Assembly (NCBI RefSeq): GCF_964199755.1
Contig: NC_133896.1
Coordinates: 62,909,142-62,973,141 of the forward strand
Length of the DNA: 64,000 nucleotides
Direction: 5' to 3'
Source of the DNA: Larus michahellis
Taxonomy: Eukaryota > Chordata > Aves > Charadriiformes > Laridae
Under the pieces are notes generated by a model. The model searched no databases and was not told the origin of the DNA. It saw only the letters and a list, made by a program, of their open reading frames with translations. The position numbers and the translations under genes are program-made. Shown in pieces: positions 37,601 through 49,700 of this stretch. The stretch's first letter is position 1; the number at the start of each line of letters is the position of its first letter.

Positions 37601-40600
37601 TGAGCAGCCAGCCCTGGGAGATGGGGAGAGACGCAGAACTTTAAAATGAGGTTAACAATTAGTTTTGAAATGAATGTGAGAAATGTCGCAAAGAAAGTTA
37701 ACCGGTGTGGGCTTACCTGCACACAACGGAATATTATTTTGGTATGGAAACAAGAAATACCAAACCGAGATATTACTCTTTTAAGTACCCAAATCATCAA
37801 GCAAGGGGATGCTGTGTTTTAGGTACCGCTGCCCTCAGAATTAACCCCCAGGAGCAAGCCCCCACGCACAGCCCGTACCCCTGGCAGGCCGGGCTCAGCA
37901 GCCAGCAGTTGGCACTGTTGCTCCACGGGAGAAGCCACGGGCAGCAGCAGCCAGGGATGCAGCAGCCAAAGCTCAAGCCCACAGACAGGTCTCCTGAGCA
38001 TCCCTTGCAAACACAGTCATGATGATACACACTACCTGCACATCAGCACGCCCATGCCAAATACACGCTCCATGCAGACGTGTCACGAGAAAGAAGAAAA
38101 TATTTCCATCATGAATACACATACCAACCCTCGCTTAGACCCAACAAGCACAAATCTCTGGTGAGACGGGTGGAAAATAGAGTGGTGTGCTGCAAAGGAG
38201 TTGGGGAACTGATTTACAGTGTGTCACAAAGTAGCACATGGCAAAATCCTTCACTAAAGCAACAAGTTACTTCAAAACTCACTCCAAGAGCATCTAGAAA
38301 ATTAAAGCTTCCTTCCAAATGAGAGGGACCCTCCTCTCCTTCAGGGGTTTGCTGCTTGCAGCGTAAGCCCAAAGTAGTGATAGTTGGTATGGATGAGCGA
38401 GGCAAGGCCAGAAGAGGAGATATCACCATAGAAAGGTGGCCTTGCAGAACTTGCTGATAGAAAGAAAAAGGTATTTGCTTTCTTTTCCCATCACAGAGCC
38501 CTTCAGTACCTCACAAGCCTGGGAAAAGCCACAGCACAGAGAAAGGTAAAGTGAAACCCTGAGACTTTACGACTACTCACTGGGGAAAAAAAAAATAAAA
38601 TACTACCCCCACCCACAGATCTGCTCTTTGTGGATTTTAGTACATGTCTTGATGAAAATATAAGTAAGGAAGAATGGGTAAGAATGAAATACGAACAAGC
38701 TAAATTTTCAAAAATCAAAAGATAAGCAATCAGAAATTCTGGGAGGTGAGAAGGAAGGAATTTCTACACAAAACCCCATTTCATTGTGAATCCACGGAAA
38801 AGAAAACCACTTCAGCACATCACATGGGGTATTTTATCCGTCTCCAAACACAGGACCATGAAAGCTTGTCTGAAGGAAGGGTACGTGTCTGAGCTCTGCC
38901 TGTGCTTCCCACGCGGCACCAGAGTTATTTCATCACTGAGGGCTGTTCTGTAACCAAGGTAATGACTGGCCATGAGCATATGCAAGCCAGAAAGGGAGAG
39001 AAAAGTCCGGGCTAAATAAATTAGATGGTTAAAAGTGAAAGATTCTTACTCAAAGTCTTTCTGCTTGGTCACTGGTGTGAGAAGGGAAAAAGGCCAAGTG
39101 TTACGAGAAAGTGAAAAAGAAAGGGAGAAAGAATTATTGAGAAATAGCAAAAAGACATTCAAAGAAATGAATTCTGGGGTTCAGAAAACTGGCCAAGCAT
39201 CTAGAGCAGAAGTTTCCCTGTTCATTAAAAAAACCCCAAGAACAAGATACAGCTTTGTCTAATAATGTGCCACAAGAAAAATATGGCAACAGCAGCAGCA
39301 AAATCCTTCCCTGCTGTGACAGCAGCAGCAGCAATTCCAGAACACATCAGGAGGGCACATATACATTGCATTTGGTTTAATAGCCTGAAAAATAAGTAAT
39401 TAGTTCCTTTACATTGAGGAAACGATGCATTTCTTAGACGCTGGAGAAAGAGGAGGCAGTTTAGCAGTACATTACCACATCTGCCTGTTGCAATGATCCT
39501 CATCAGGGAGGACCATCCCTTTAGGAGATGCACCTGAGTTTCTCTACTGGTTATTGGCACAGCCACAAAGACCATTTTGCCAGGGAGTTGTCTTTCTGCA
39601 AGTACATTCCCTCAGAGCAAACCTACCACCAACTGCATAATATTTACCAAGGAAAATCTTTGTAAATCCTAAAAGGAAATAGGATGATATTAGTGATTCT
39701 CTTTTAATCTCCCTTTGGTATTTATTCACTGTACTGTCTTGCATTGCTACCTGTAGTTACTTAAATTCTCTTAGGTCCTAGCAGTGTATAAGCATGTGGA
39801 TAAGGGGGACATAGCGTTTTACCTCATGCTAAGGCCCCAACCATCGTCCAAGGGGAGGTGATATACGACTGAGAAAAACAATGCACAGTATTGAGAAACC
39901 AGCAACCAATTTCTGCACGTCAGTCTCATACAGCGGGGTCTCACTGCACCGTTTAAGTCATTAATGTCTTACATATTTTGTGTATTTACATACAAAATTC
40001 AAAATTACAAAGTTTAAATTACTTTCAGTTATGGTCTAGGGTCTCTCATGTACAAAGGCCATATAAAACCCATCAAGCCAAGTCAGGAAGACAGCATCAG
40101 TTTTGCACCAGTTATACCCATTTTGTATTCCGAAGTCCCGCGACTGTCACAGGGATTCCCGCACAGAGAGTAAGAGCTGAACTTCCAGTAGTTAAAGTTG
40201 GGAGTTCCTTTCACATGGGAAACATGACATGAAACACCTTTAACCTCACTGCTGCCTCCGCCCTTCATGAAATCGTTTTCGAGGAAGCTGCAGCAACAGT
40301 GGAAAAACTAGATGCCTTTAGTTACACGGAAATCTGGGTCTTCAAACGCCACCACTAGACGTCCCCTTAGCTCCAGCCAGCCAAGCAGAGGTGCTTCTGT
40401 AGCCCTGACGGCTTCTTCCAGCCACCCTATGCAACACCAGCACGGGAGTACGAGCACAAGCAGCAGGAGCAAAGACTCTCCAGGGACTTTACCTACAGCC
40501 TTGTGGTTTCCAGACCGTGTTAGCTGCACGCACGATTTATGTGCTACAGTCACACCCCGTGCTTGCCGAGCTGAGACATACCTTAAGCGTTAGCAGTTGG

Positions 40601-43600
40601 CTGAGAAGAATGAGTCCATTCAGGCCTGGTCACCGCCTGCCTTCACCTTCTCAGCTGCTCAGGGAAAGCCACCGAGGTGAATCTGCACCAATCCTGACCC
40701 CAGCAGGTCTGGAAATTTCCTCTGCTAACCTAATTAAGGAGCTGAGGTTCAGCTGCCGTAAGGCAAAGCAGCTGTCAAGGGAGTGAAACCAGTCTCTGCG
40801 CTCTGTGAATGACCCTTACCTTTCAGGAGAGAAAATCTTACGTTCCCCACATCCTGCCTGCGACATGAGGTTAGATAAAATATGTTTAGGAGGCATGACC
40901 TGGCCTGTGGCCCGGCTGTCTGACCACAGTAACCACACTCTTTCCTTATACACAGGACACTGTTCCTTCTGGGTATCCATGGTTTGCCAACTCAGCTTTA
41001 TTCAGCTCGCTAGAATTATATTTATTTTTTTAAAATGAATTTTCCAAAATCAAAGCAATGGCTGTGGAATGCTGTCTGAAAGCACTGCTTTTCCCGCAGC
41101 TCTGGTGAAACATGGAAAAATCTGCTGTTGTGTGTCCACTTGAAGTGGGTTGTTTAGGTATTTGAAAAGGTGTTAACCTGGTTTTTAAGGAGACTTGCCT
41201 GTTTGAGAGATGTGTTCATCTTCTGAGACTGACACTCTCTTGCACCTTATGTCATAGTTCACAAGAATGACATCATTACCATCACTTCAGGAATTTCAAG
41301 CTGGAATAGAAGGAGCAGTTGAGTGCTGAGGTAAGTTCTGCTCCGGCAGAGTGTCAGGAGAATACAGCAAATGACCCCGGAGAGGATTTTTCTTTCTGGT
41401 CTCCAGTTAAAACAACCACCATCAACTTCCTCTCTCTTAATTTTCCCCCCTCATTAACGTAAGTGCAATATTCTCTCTACCAACAGGGAATATTGTGAAT
41501 AACTCATCGTGGAAATTACCTGGACACAATTATAAATATCCCATTAATAATCACCACAAGATCGCCTGCTGTCTTGCTGTGCCACTGTTGACTCTGGTAT
41601 GCACCCGTGGTTGCTCACTGTAACCTGGAAGAGGTAGCAGAATTGCTGCTGTTCCCTCTCCTGCCAGATGGCAGATCGCAAGCCCATACTAAGAAAACAT
41701 GACTTCTTTGTAATAAATCTTCTTATATTCCTTTCACAGTATTCAAGCATTGCCACTCATTAAATACTAGCAGTCAGGACACCCTTAGGTTCTTTAAAAC
41801 TATACCGGTATGGTATAAGTGGAGTTTTTTGTCCTCCAGTCAAGTTCCTGGCTCAGCCAGAAAGGCTTGTAAGTCAGTCACCTTCCAAAGTGTGAGTTAA
41901 TGTTCTTGTCTTCCGTGCTCTCTCAAAATACAGACGCTCCACATGAAAGCAGGCAGAGCATACACAAAGTACACACCCTGGGGGTCTTGGTGAGTTAGGG
42001 ATAGAAGTAGTAGTCTTTAGAACACAAGAAGAGAAACACAGATGAAGCATGAGGGCCTGCTTTCCAGCAGTACAGATGATGAAACAGTGGAGTGGAGTAC
42101 CCGGGGATGATGTGGGACCTCGAACCTTGGACGTCCTTGACAGCAGCTCCCAGAGACATCTGCCTGCAGTTGATTCTCCTTCTGAACAGTCCCCCCAGCC
42201 CCATCACCTGTGGTACTATAGCTCCACAGCAGGAGCAGTCTTCTCCCTCTAATTTGAAACAAGATAAATTCCTTCTGGGGACCGTGACGATAGAAGTTGC
42301 AGGAGATGCAGGAACCCTTTCTCTTCCAGACCTCGGCTGGGGCTATTTTACAAGGACAACTTTCCAATCAAAAAGGGGGCAGGGCTAACCCATTTCTCTG
42401 CCAACTCCACCCTCCATAAGTACATGCCAGTCTTTCTTTGGACTTTGTCCCTGAATTAGAAAGGTAACCAGAAGGCATCAGATAAGAAACTGGACACATC
42501 AAAATAGTCAAACAAAACCTGAAGGACTTTGATAATAAACACACATGGAGTAAAGACGCTTTCACATGGATTCCTTACTTCAGCATGAAGGAAGACCTAC
42601 AGCAGGAATTTCATTTAGGAGAACAAAATACAACATTGAGATCTTTATAGCAATCTCTAGCCACTCTCACTGGGGGTTTTTGTGCCACACGCAGACCACA
42701 AGTTCACAGAGCTATCATCTTCTGGGCACCATAAAAACACAGAACAAGCGCAGGAACACCCTGGATGGTAACGTAATACAAACAGAGATAAGGGAAGAAG
42801 AACACCAGTGAACCAGAACACCAGTGCAAAGGCACTCTGATGACCAGAAAAACCCTGGCTTTCTTCCTAGAAAAAAGCTGTGGTAGCACCTGAACCAAAG
42901 AGGCCTCCTGGAGCAGAGGGCAACGTAGTGTTAGCCAAAATACATTGGCTAAGTAAATCAAATATGAACTTCAGCAACATGACAAAGCAAAATACATGCG
43001 GAGAAGTACAATTAAAAGATTCAGATTAAGAGCAATGGATACTCACACCACTGCAAAAGCCCATTTAAACAAACTAAATTTAAAACAGTTTAGCTGGTTT
43101 AGCTTATTAGTTAATTTATACAGCAGTGTTGTGCCAGCACAGCAAGGCCTGCTCGGAGCACAGGAATCCTTCCACCAAAATACCTCCCCTGGCAGAAGTT
43201 GGATGGGAGACATAGCAGTGCTGGTGGAAATGGGCTCTGCTGCCCCAGCCCGCGCCGCTTGGAGGTGCCGCAGCTTTGCTGGCCAAACAGGTCCCCAGCA
43301 CGGCAGCAGAGGCGGCAGGGCTGCTGCCCCATGTGAAAAACGCGCACCCACAGCCATCTACACTGGGTTCCTTCACCAGAGTTAAACTCACTCCTAAATC
43401 AGTCTGTAACTACGGCTTCCTCCGCATTCACTCTTAAACTGAATACGGCTGGTATCAGATCCCTCCTTCCTCTCCCTCTCTCAATCACATCCAGGCACAC
43501 ACAGACATACTAAAAAGACATGCGACTCAGTGCTCATTCAGTGTAATTTTTTGGGTTCCACTTTCCAGCAGACATTCTCCATGGCTGCTAGCCCCTCTTC

Positions 43601-45660
43601 AAGTTAAAACATGGCCTTTCACTCCCGTCAATTCAGAAAGGGTAAAGTTTTTGCTTTTCCTCCAGCTAAGCAAATGAACTGAATTTTCACACCGCAAACC
43701 CTGGCTATATTTGTAACTGTAGCGTGAACACACAGGGGAAACTGGAAGCGCACACTGAAGCTCAACTGGAAAGTCTTTCAGCTCTCGGTGTCAGAGAGTA
43801 ACTCTGCTTGGACCCATGAAAGGAATTATTTGAACAGCTCTCCCTCCTACCACCTTGATGCCAGGCTTCCATTCATATTCAAGTACGCAAATCTGAGCGA
43901 GCCACCAAAACGAGTGTTAAAAACCTTCCCAGGGAATAAAAGTGCTGCTTGTATAAACTCTCGCATCCTTCTCCCACCCTTCCTACCGAAGGCTGCTCTA
44001 GCAGCTGGTAGGATGAGGCTCTCCTGGTGAGGTGGGAGCGGAAACACGACAGCTTATCATTACGCACCGTCTTCAGCATTTTGCTGAGTGAGGGAGGGAC
44101 AGGACACCAAGCACATTCCCAGGCACTCTGCCAAACTGGGGCCCAAAGGGTAAGCAGAAAGTAACGTGCAGGACGCAAAAAAAAAAAAAAAAAGAAAAGG
44201 CACCAGATGGTCAATTAAATGATCCAGAACAGGGGAATGCGAATGAACATTTCAAATTCTGCTTTAACACCTTATTAAACATATAAGGATCTGTGTCTCA
44301 GGAGTGGGCTGCGTTCCGGGAGAGCCGTATCAGGCTGAGATTTTGCAAATAATCCATTTCCTCCGGAGTCACCGGTAAAGCCACCACCTCAGCGCCCGAG
44401 CGTCCCGCTCCTTGCAGCACTACAATTAGACATAATTGCCCCAATCATTTTTTTTCCTGCTTAAACTTACTTCCAATACCACTAAGCAGTAAATTAGCAC
44501 AAGCAGGTTTTCTTTGTTTGCTCTTTAACTGCAGCCTCATATAACTCAGTGTGCAAACCCTAACGAAAGGCGTTTGTACGCCAGTGCGGGTCGATACCGC
44601 AGTTTAACAGAGAGCAGCTTTGTGATGGGGGAACAAGGCTACTGCAGTGTGCTTTCGGGCTTTTCCTTCCTATGGCCAGCCCCAGATCTCTGCTCTGCAT
44701 TAACTAACGCCTGCTGCTCATTCACCTGCCGGGGTGGTTGGGCGGGATGGGCCACCGTGGGACAATTCAGAGGGGAAGTGTCGCATGCAAAGTCCCTCCA
44801 CTTATCTGCCCGCTCAGCGCCAACAAAGCTGGCGAGATCGTCCGTGCGTATCACGGAACCCGAGAAGCCATACGGCGTCATTTAGGTTTCGTGCTGTTCG
44901 GTTCAAACACACAGTGGGCAAGAAAAGGGCCCTGCTTCTCAGAGAAATAAGCTCTTTTGTAGCCGAGGCGGCTGTTAGAAAAGCTGCGTCCCTTCAGCAG
45001 GGGATCGCAGAACAGCTTCTGGGCTGTCATGAGGTCTTCTCGTCTGGTGGGACACGCAAGAAGCAACCCACCCATACAAGCTAATGTTCCAGTGATTTTC
45101 ATTCAGCCTTGGCAGTCGCGTAGCTACTTAATAAAAATACATTTCTAACATTTGAACGCTGAAATGAAATTTCAAATGGCAGAAATTTCCATGCCCCCAT
45201 CCTTGTTTTTCTTTCTGTGGAGAAGCATGCATTTGTTCCTTAAGAGGTCACAAGCTAAAATCTTGCTATAAGGGACCACACACTGATCTAATAGGAAGGA
45301 GCCTGGGTACAGCGAGGCACAGCAGAGGCTGCCTGGGGATCACTCTGCAAAACCAGGTCCAGAAGACTTGTTTCAAGGGAAATCTGTTCCTCTTCAGCTT
45401 TCTGGAAAGGAGCTACAGTTTATCAAGCTTTGTCCAGGCACGATTTTCTGTGAGTTTAAACACAGTATCGTACACTTTTTTGAGGAGGTGTGCAAATGGT
45501 GTATTAATTTCAGTCTGCTCTTAATTGATTTACCTAAGATAAAATAACTTAAAAGCCAATTATTTAAAAAAAATACATTAATCCACCCTCATGCTGAAAC
45601 AAGAGTACAGGCACTTGCACTAGTTTACAGGAAAACTGCTCAAACACACGGCTTTAATTA
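37601..45660. other. Non-coding, no gene recognised
   Basis: No recognised gene. The segment has a poly-A run at 44177-44193 and a repeated AACACCAGTG at 42801-42810 and 42817-42826. GC-richer patches are at 40.3-40.6, 43.2-43.35 and 44.6-44.9 kb. I checked these on both strands for CREB3L2 exon 1, expected upstream of AKR1D1 from human gene order, and saw no match. Confidence 0.5.
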
Positions 45661-46793
45661 AAAGCAAAGCCTTTGACACTGTCCCACATGACATCCTGGT
45701 GTCCAAGCTGATAAAATATGGGTTTGATGGGCTGACAATTCAGTGGATAAAGAACTGGCTTGATGGCCGCACCCAAAGAGTGGCTGTCAATGGGTCCATG
45801 TCCAAGTGGAGGCCAGTGACAAGTGGAGTCCCTCAAGGATCAGTACTGGGACCGGTCTTGTTTAACACCTTTGTCAGCGACAGGGACAGTGGCACAGAGT
45901 GCACCCTCAGCAAGTTTGCCGACGACACCAAGCTGTGCGGGGCGGCTGACGCGCTGGAGGGAAGGGATGCCATCCAGAGGGACCTCGACAGGCTGGAGAG
46001 GTGGACGCGTGCCAACCTCATGAAGCTCAACAAGACCAAGTGCAAGGTCCTCCATCTGGGTCGGGGCAATCCCAAGCACCGATATAGGCTGGGCAGCGAC
46101 TGGCTTGAGAGGAGCCCTGAAGAAAAGGACTTGGGGGTGCTGGTGGACGAGAGGCTCAACAGGAGCCGTCAGTGTGCCCAGAAAGCCAATCGTATCCTGG
46201 GCTGCATCAGGAGAAGCGTGTCCAGCAGGTCGAGGGAGGTGATTCTCCCCCTCTGTTCCACTCTCGTGAGACCCCACCTGGAGTACTGCGTCCAGTTCTG
46301 GAGTCCCTACTACAAGAATAATATGGACGTGCTGGAACATGTCCAGAGAAGGGCCATGAGGATGATCAGAGGGCTGGAGCACCTCTCCTGTGAGGACAGA
46401 CTGAGAGAGTTGGGGTTGTTCAGTCTGGAGAAAAGAAGGCTCCGAGGAGACCTTATAGTGGCCTACCAGTATCTTAAGGGGGCCTACAAGAAAACTGGTG
46501 AGGGACGTTTTAGGATGCCGGATAATGGTAGGACTAGACGGAATGGATTAAAACTAGAGATGGGTCGATTCAGATTGGACGTTAGGAAGAAGTTCTTCAC
46601 CATGAGGGTGGTGAGACACTGGCACAGGTTGCCCAGAGAGGTGGTGGAAGCCCCATCCCTGGAATTTTTTCAGGCCAGGCTGGATGGGCTCTGAGCAACC
46701 TGATCTAGTGGGAGGTGTCCCTGCCCATGGCAGGGGGGTTGGAACTAGATGATCTTTAAGGTCCCTTCCAACCCTAACAATTCTATGATTCTA
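45661..46793 (+). mobile_element. CR1 LINE, 5'-truncated, well preserved
   Basis: About 1.13 kb of the 3' part of a CR1 element in sense orientation. It starts inside the reverse-transcriptase domain ([10 protein letters not shown]) and runs through the end of ORF2. It then covers the short 3' untranslated region, with the GGCAGGGGGGTTGGAACTAG stretch, and ends ATTCTATGATTCT at about 46793. It is the longest and least damaged CR1 copy in the window. No poly-A tail or target duplication is visible, as expected for CR1. 5' truncation is the normal outcome of target-primed reverse transcription. Confidence 0.97.
45663..46694 (+). pseudogene. CR1 ORF2 C-terminal half (reverse transcriptase)
   Basis: An uninterrupted frame of about 343 codons covers the palm/thumb part of the CR1 reverse transcriptase and the C-terminal domain that follows. 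Visible motifs are AFDTVPHD at the left edge, then [14 protein letters not shown], and the catalytic FADD (the YADD-type box) about 36 codons into the GTG-started part after WRPV. Next come DLDRLERW, the [16 protein letters not shown] stretch, [11 protein letters not shown], and [17 protein letters not shown]. The endonuclease domain and the N-terminal part of the reverse transcriptase are missing, and there is no start codon or promoter, so it cannot be a working element. The QCAQKANRI stretch lacks a few residues compared with the related 8.7 kb copy. The lack of stops suggests a fairly recent insertion. Confidence 0.92.
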
Positions 46794-49700
46794 AAAGGGT
46801 GTAGCTCTTTTTTTACACAAGCCCGGAGAGACAGCCTTGCCTAAGGAAAACCTGGCTGCCGTGTGACTGCAGAGGATTTTTCCTGCTTGCCTTTTCTTCC
46901 CTGCTCGCTGTCCATCCTGCCTGGGAACCTCACTGCCTGCCCAAGCGCAGGTGAAGAGCAAGCCGTTCTTCCAGCTGGTCCTCCCTGTGCTGCAGCTTCG
47001 CCGGCCTCATGACAGCTTCAGTCAAACTCCTCTTATCTTTCCTCTCTCTCCCTTGAAAAAAAAGCAAATAAAACCCCCAAGCCTCTTCAAAGCCAGTTAC
47101 CGAGCAGAAATGAAGCTGAAAGCCCAAATGGAAACATTACCACGAACCCAATTATTTACAGGCTCAGGAAAAAGAAATGCAAATACATACCCGGTGATTG
47201 CTCTGTCCTTTTAGTTTCTATTTTCTTACCTTTTTGTTTTGGCATGAGAAATAGCCAGCAGGTCAGGGTATCTCTAGTTACAGCAGCATCTAAGAAGCGT
47301 TGTTCTAGTAAAATGATATCATGTTCAAGCCACGCTATATAAAAAGCAAAGGAGGCACAGGGTGCGGGATACGAAACACTCCAGACACAGTAATAGCCAC
47401 GCTAGCCTTAAGACATGATACCCCGGCTATAGGTCCTGTCCAAAAAGCAGGATGTTAGCCCACACTAAATTCAGCACTGCCATGGCAAAACTCTTACAAT
47501 TAGCCAAAAGAGTTAACACAGCCCGGGTCCGTAGGCAGAGCCAGTACCTTGCGCTGTGTTGCAGGGGGGTCCTGTGCCTGATAGATTTCTACTGCAGGCA
47601 GATAACATGAATAGCACTGTGCTGCCCTGCCGACATCAGCCATAACGTAGAGGGAGAGAGAGTGTGTTGTCATCAGCCAAAAGTTTGGGAGAAGACCCCT
47701 CTCCTGCTCCCTGCCCAGCGTTCCTGCTAATGCCACACAAAAAGCAGCTGTTTTGGTTTTTGCAGGTGTCTGTGCAAGATTTCCCATCCTAGGAGTGTTC
47801 CTTTCTCTTCTTTTCTGTTTGCTTTGAATCATCAAACTATTGAGTTTCACCTGGTTTCAAAGAAGTAGCAAAAAATCAGCGTAGGTTCATTAAACATAGC
47901 GGAGGCTCCCCAGAAGGTTCATAAACCTTTCACTAAGCTGGCCAGAGCTTCGGCTTTCTGCCGAAGTGCCTGAAAACAACTTGTCTGCTTTCCTGTTTCA
48001 TTAGGAGACTCTTGCACAGCTCTAGCACTGATATTGCAGCAAGGACCTTTTGAAGCTGCTGCTTGGCATGTGGTTTCTGTTTATTTTCTAATAAAAAAAG
48101 AATCATATGCACTAAGTTTTCTAAAAAGCAACTGTACCGGCGCACAGCCACAGGGAAAAAAACTGTAAAAGTCCCTGATGCTTTCCGTTCACATTAAGTT
48201 CAGACAGCTTTGTTTACAAATGGGACTGACCTCTTATTTAATTAACTTTTTAAAGGAATAAAATCTGGGAAAGTTTATTAGTCCACTGTGGCAAATACAT
48301 TCTCCGAGCAACACACAGGCCTCTGATCCCTTTTACTTACATCCAGACGTTTCAGAAGTGGTTGAGTAGATGTTTTCCAGTTTTCTGTTAGTGGAGGGCT
48401 GATTGGGGTTTATACACTGGATCCTGTTCCCATTAAAATTAACGGCTAAATCCCCACCAACATCACTAAGAGGCAGAGTGAAAAAGAGTGCTCAAACCCA
48501 TGTGCTCCTATCAAAAATCTCGGCTTTTTTCACAAACGTGGCCAGCTTTGAGTCTCCCTGACCCCACTAATCACATTTCCATGGCATCACTGCAGTAACA
48601 AAGTGCAAAAGTTTACCAAAACCACTCAGAAAATCCCCAATTTACCTTTCTTTTTTTTTAATTAAAATTTTAAATCATATTTGCACAAAAGACTGTAAGA
48701 TGTTGTACAGGGGTATAACCACATGACAGCTGTCTTCATCAAATCCCATTTGCATTCCCAGAAGTGACGGGAAGCACTTTATGGCAACTTTTTCCCAGGA
48801 GAAACACTTGAATTGCCGCAAGTTCCCATCCCCAGGGAAGGTCTGGCTGGTGAGAAGCAGGATGAGCCCCAGCAGCCACAGGGATCACAGGGGAGAACAC
48901 GAAGGAGAAAGCTTAATTCCTTGTTGCAACAGATTTCAGCAAAAGCTTGAATTTCTGCCTCCTACATCGCACCCAGGTGCTCTCCTCTCATGATTAAATT
49001 AATCGCCATTTGTTTTCTCATGTTTCCTCTCACTTTCTGAATCTTTAAATATTGGTCAAGATGGGAGCAGCCCCAGCCAGCGAGCTCACAGAGGCAGCAA
49101 TGGCTTCAGGTCTACATTCGGGTCTACCCAAGCTGTGACTTGAAGCCAGTTGCCTCTTCACTTCCCTCCCCACCAGACAGGGCTTTATCTCTTGAAATCT
49201 CCCCTCCTCGGGTTTCTTCCCGCCATCGTCTATAAAACTCTCCTTCTGCTTTGATGAAGAATGAAAACCAGACGTGCCAATCCTGAGTTTTTCATGAGAA
49301 AATCCCCCCACCGCCATTTCCTGCCAACCCCAGTTGTTGCCTTATTAACATGTACGTATTTCAGGGGCACAGACTGCCTCGACAGTAGAGGAAATTTAGA
49401 AAGGAATTTTGGAGCAAGGGCACAACATGCAACACAACAAGGATCTAGATAAGGAAAAAACTGGGACTATCAATATTGGTACAAACGTGTTGCTATAGTA
49501 TACGTGACGATTTCTGCAGAACAGGAGGTATTTCAAAAAATGAAACCTTCCTGAAGGGAACAGCAAATGAAGAAAGTGAATAAAGGAGGAGACAAAATGA
49601 AGAGATTGCTAAAAGAAACGGACCTTTAAAAATACAATGATGGGGCAGGGTACAGCGAATTTAAATACCAGCCTGCAATAAACTCCGTGTAACAGGATCC

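Noticed and set aside
37234-37800. 188-codon open frame, - strand
   Set aside because: It is the end of CR1 ORF2 within an antisense CR1 fragment, with an unrelated extension at its start, not a host gene.
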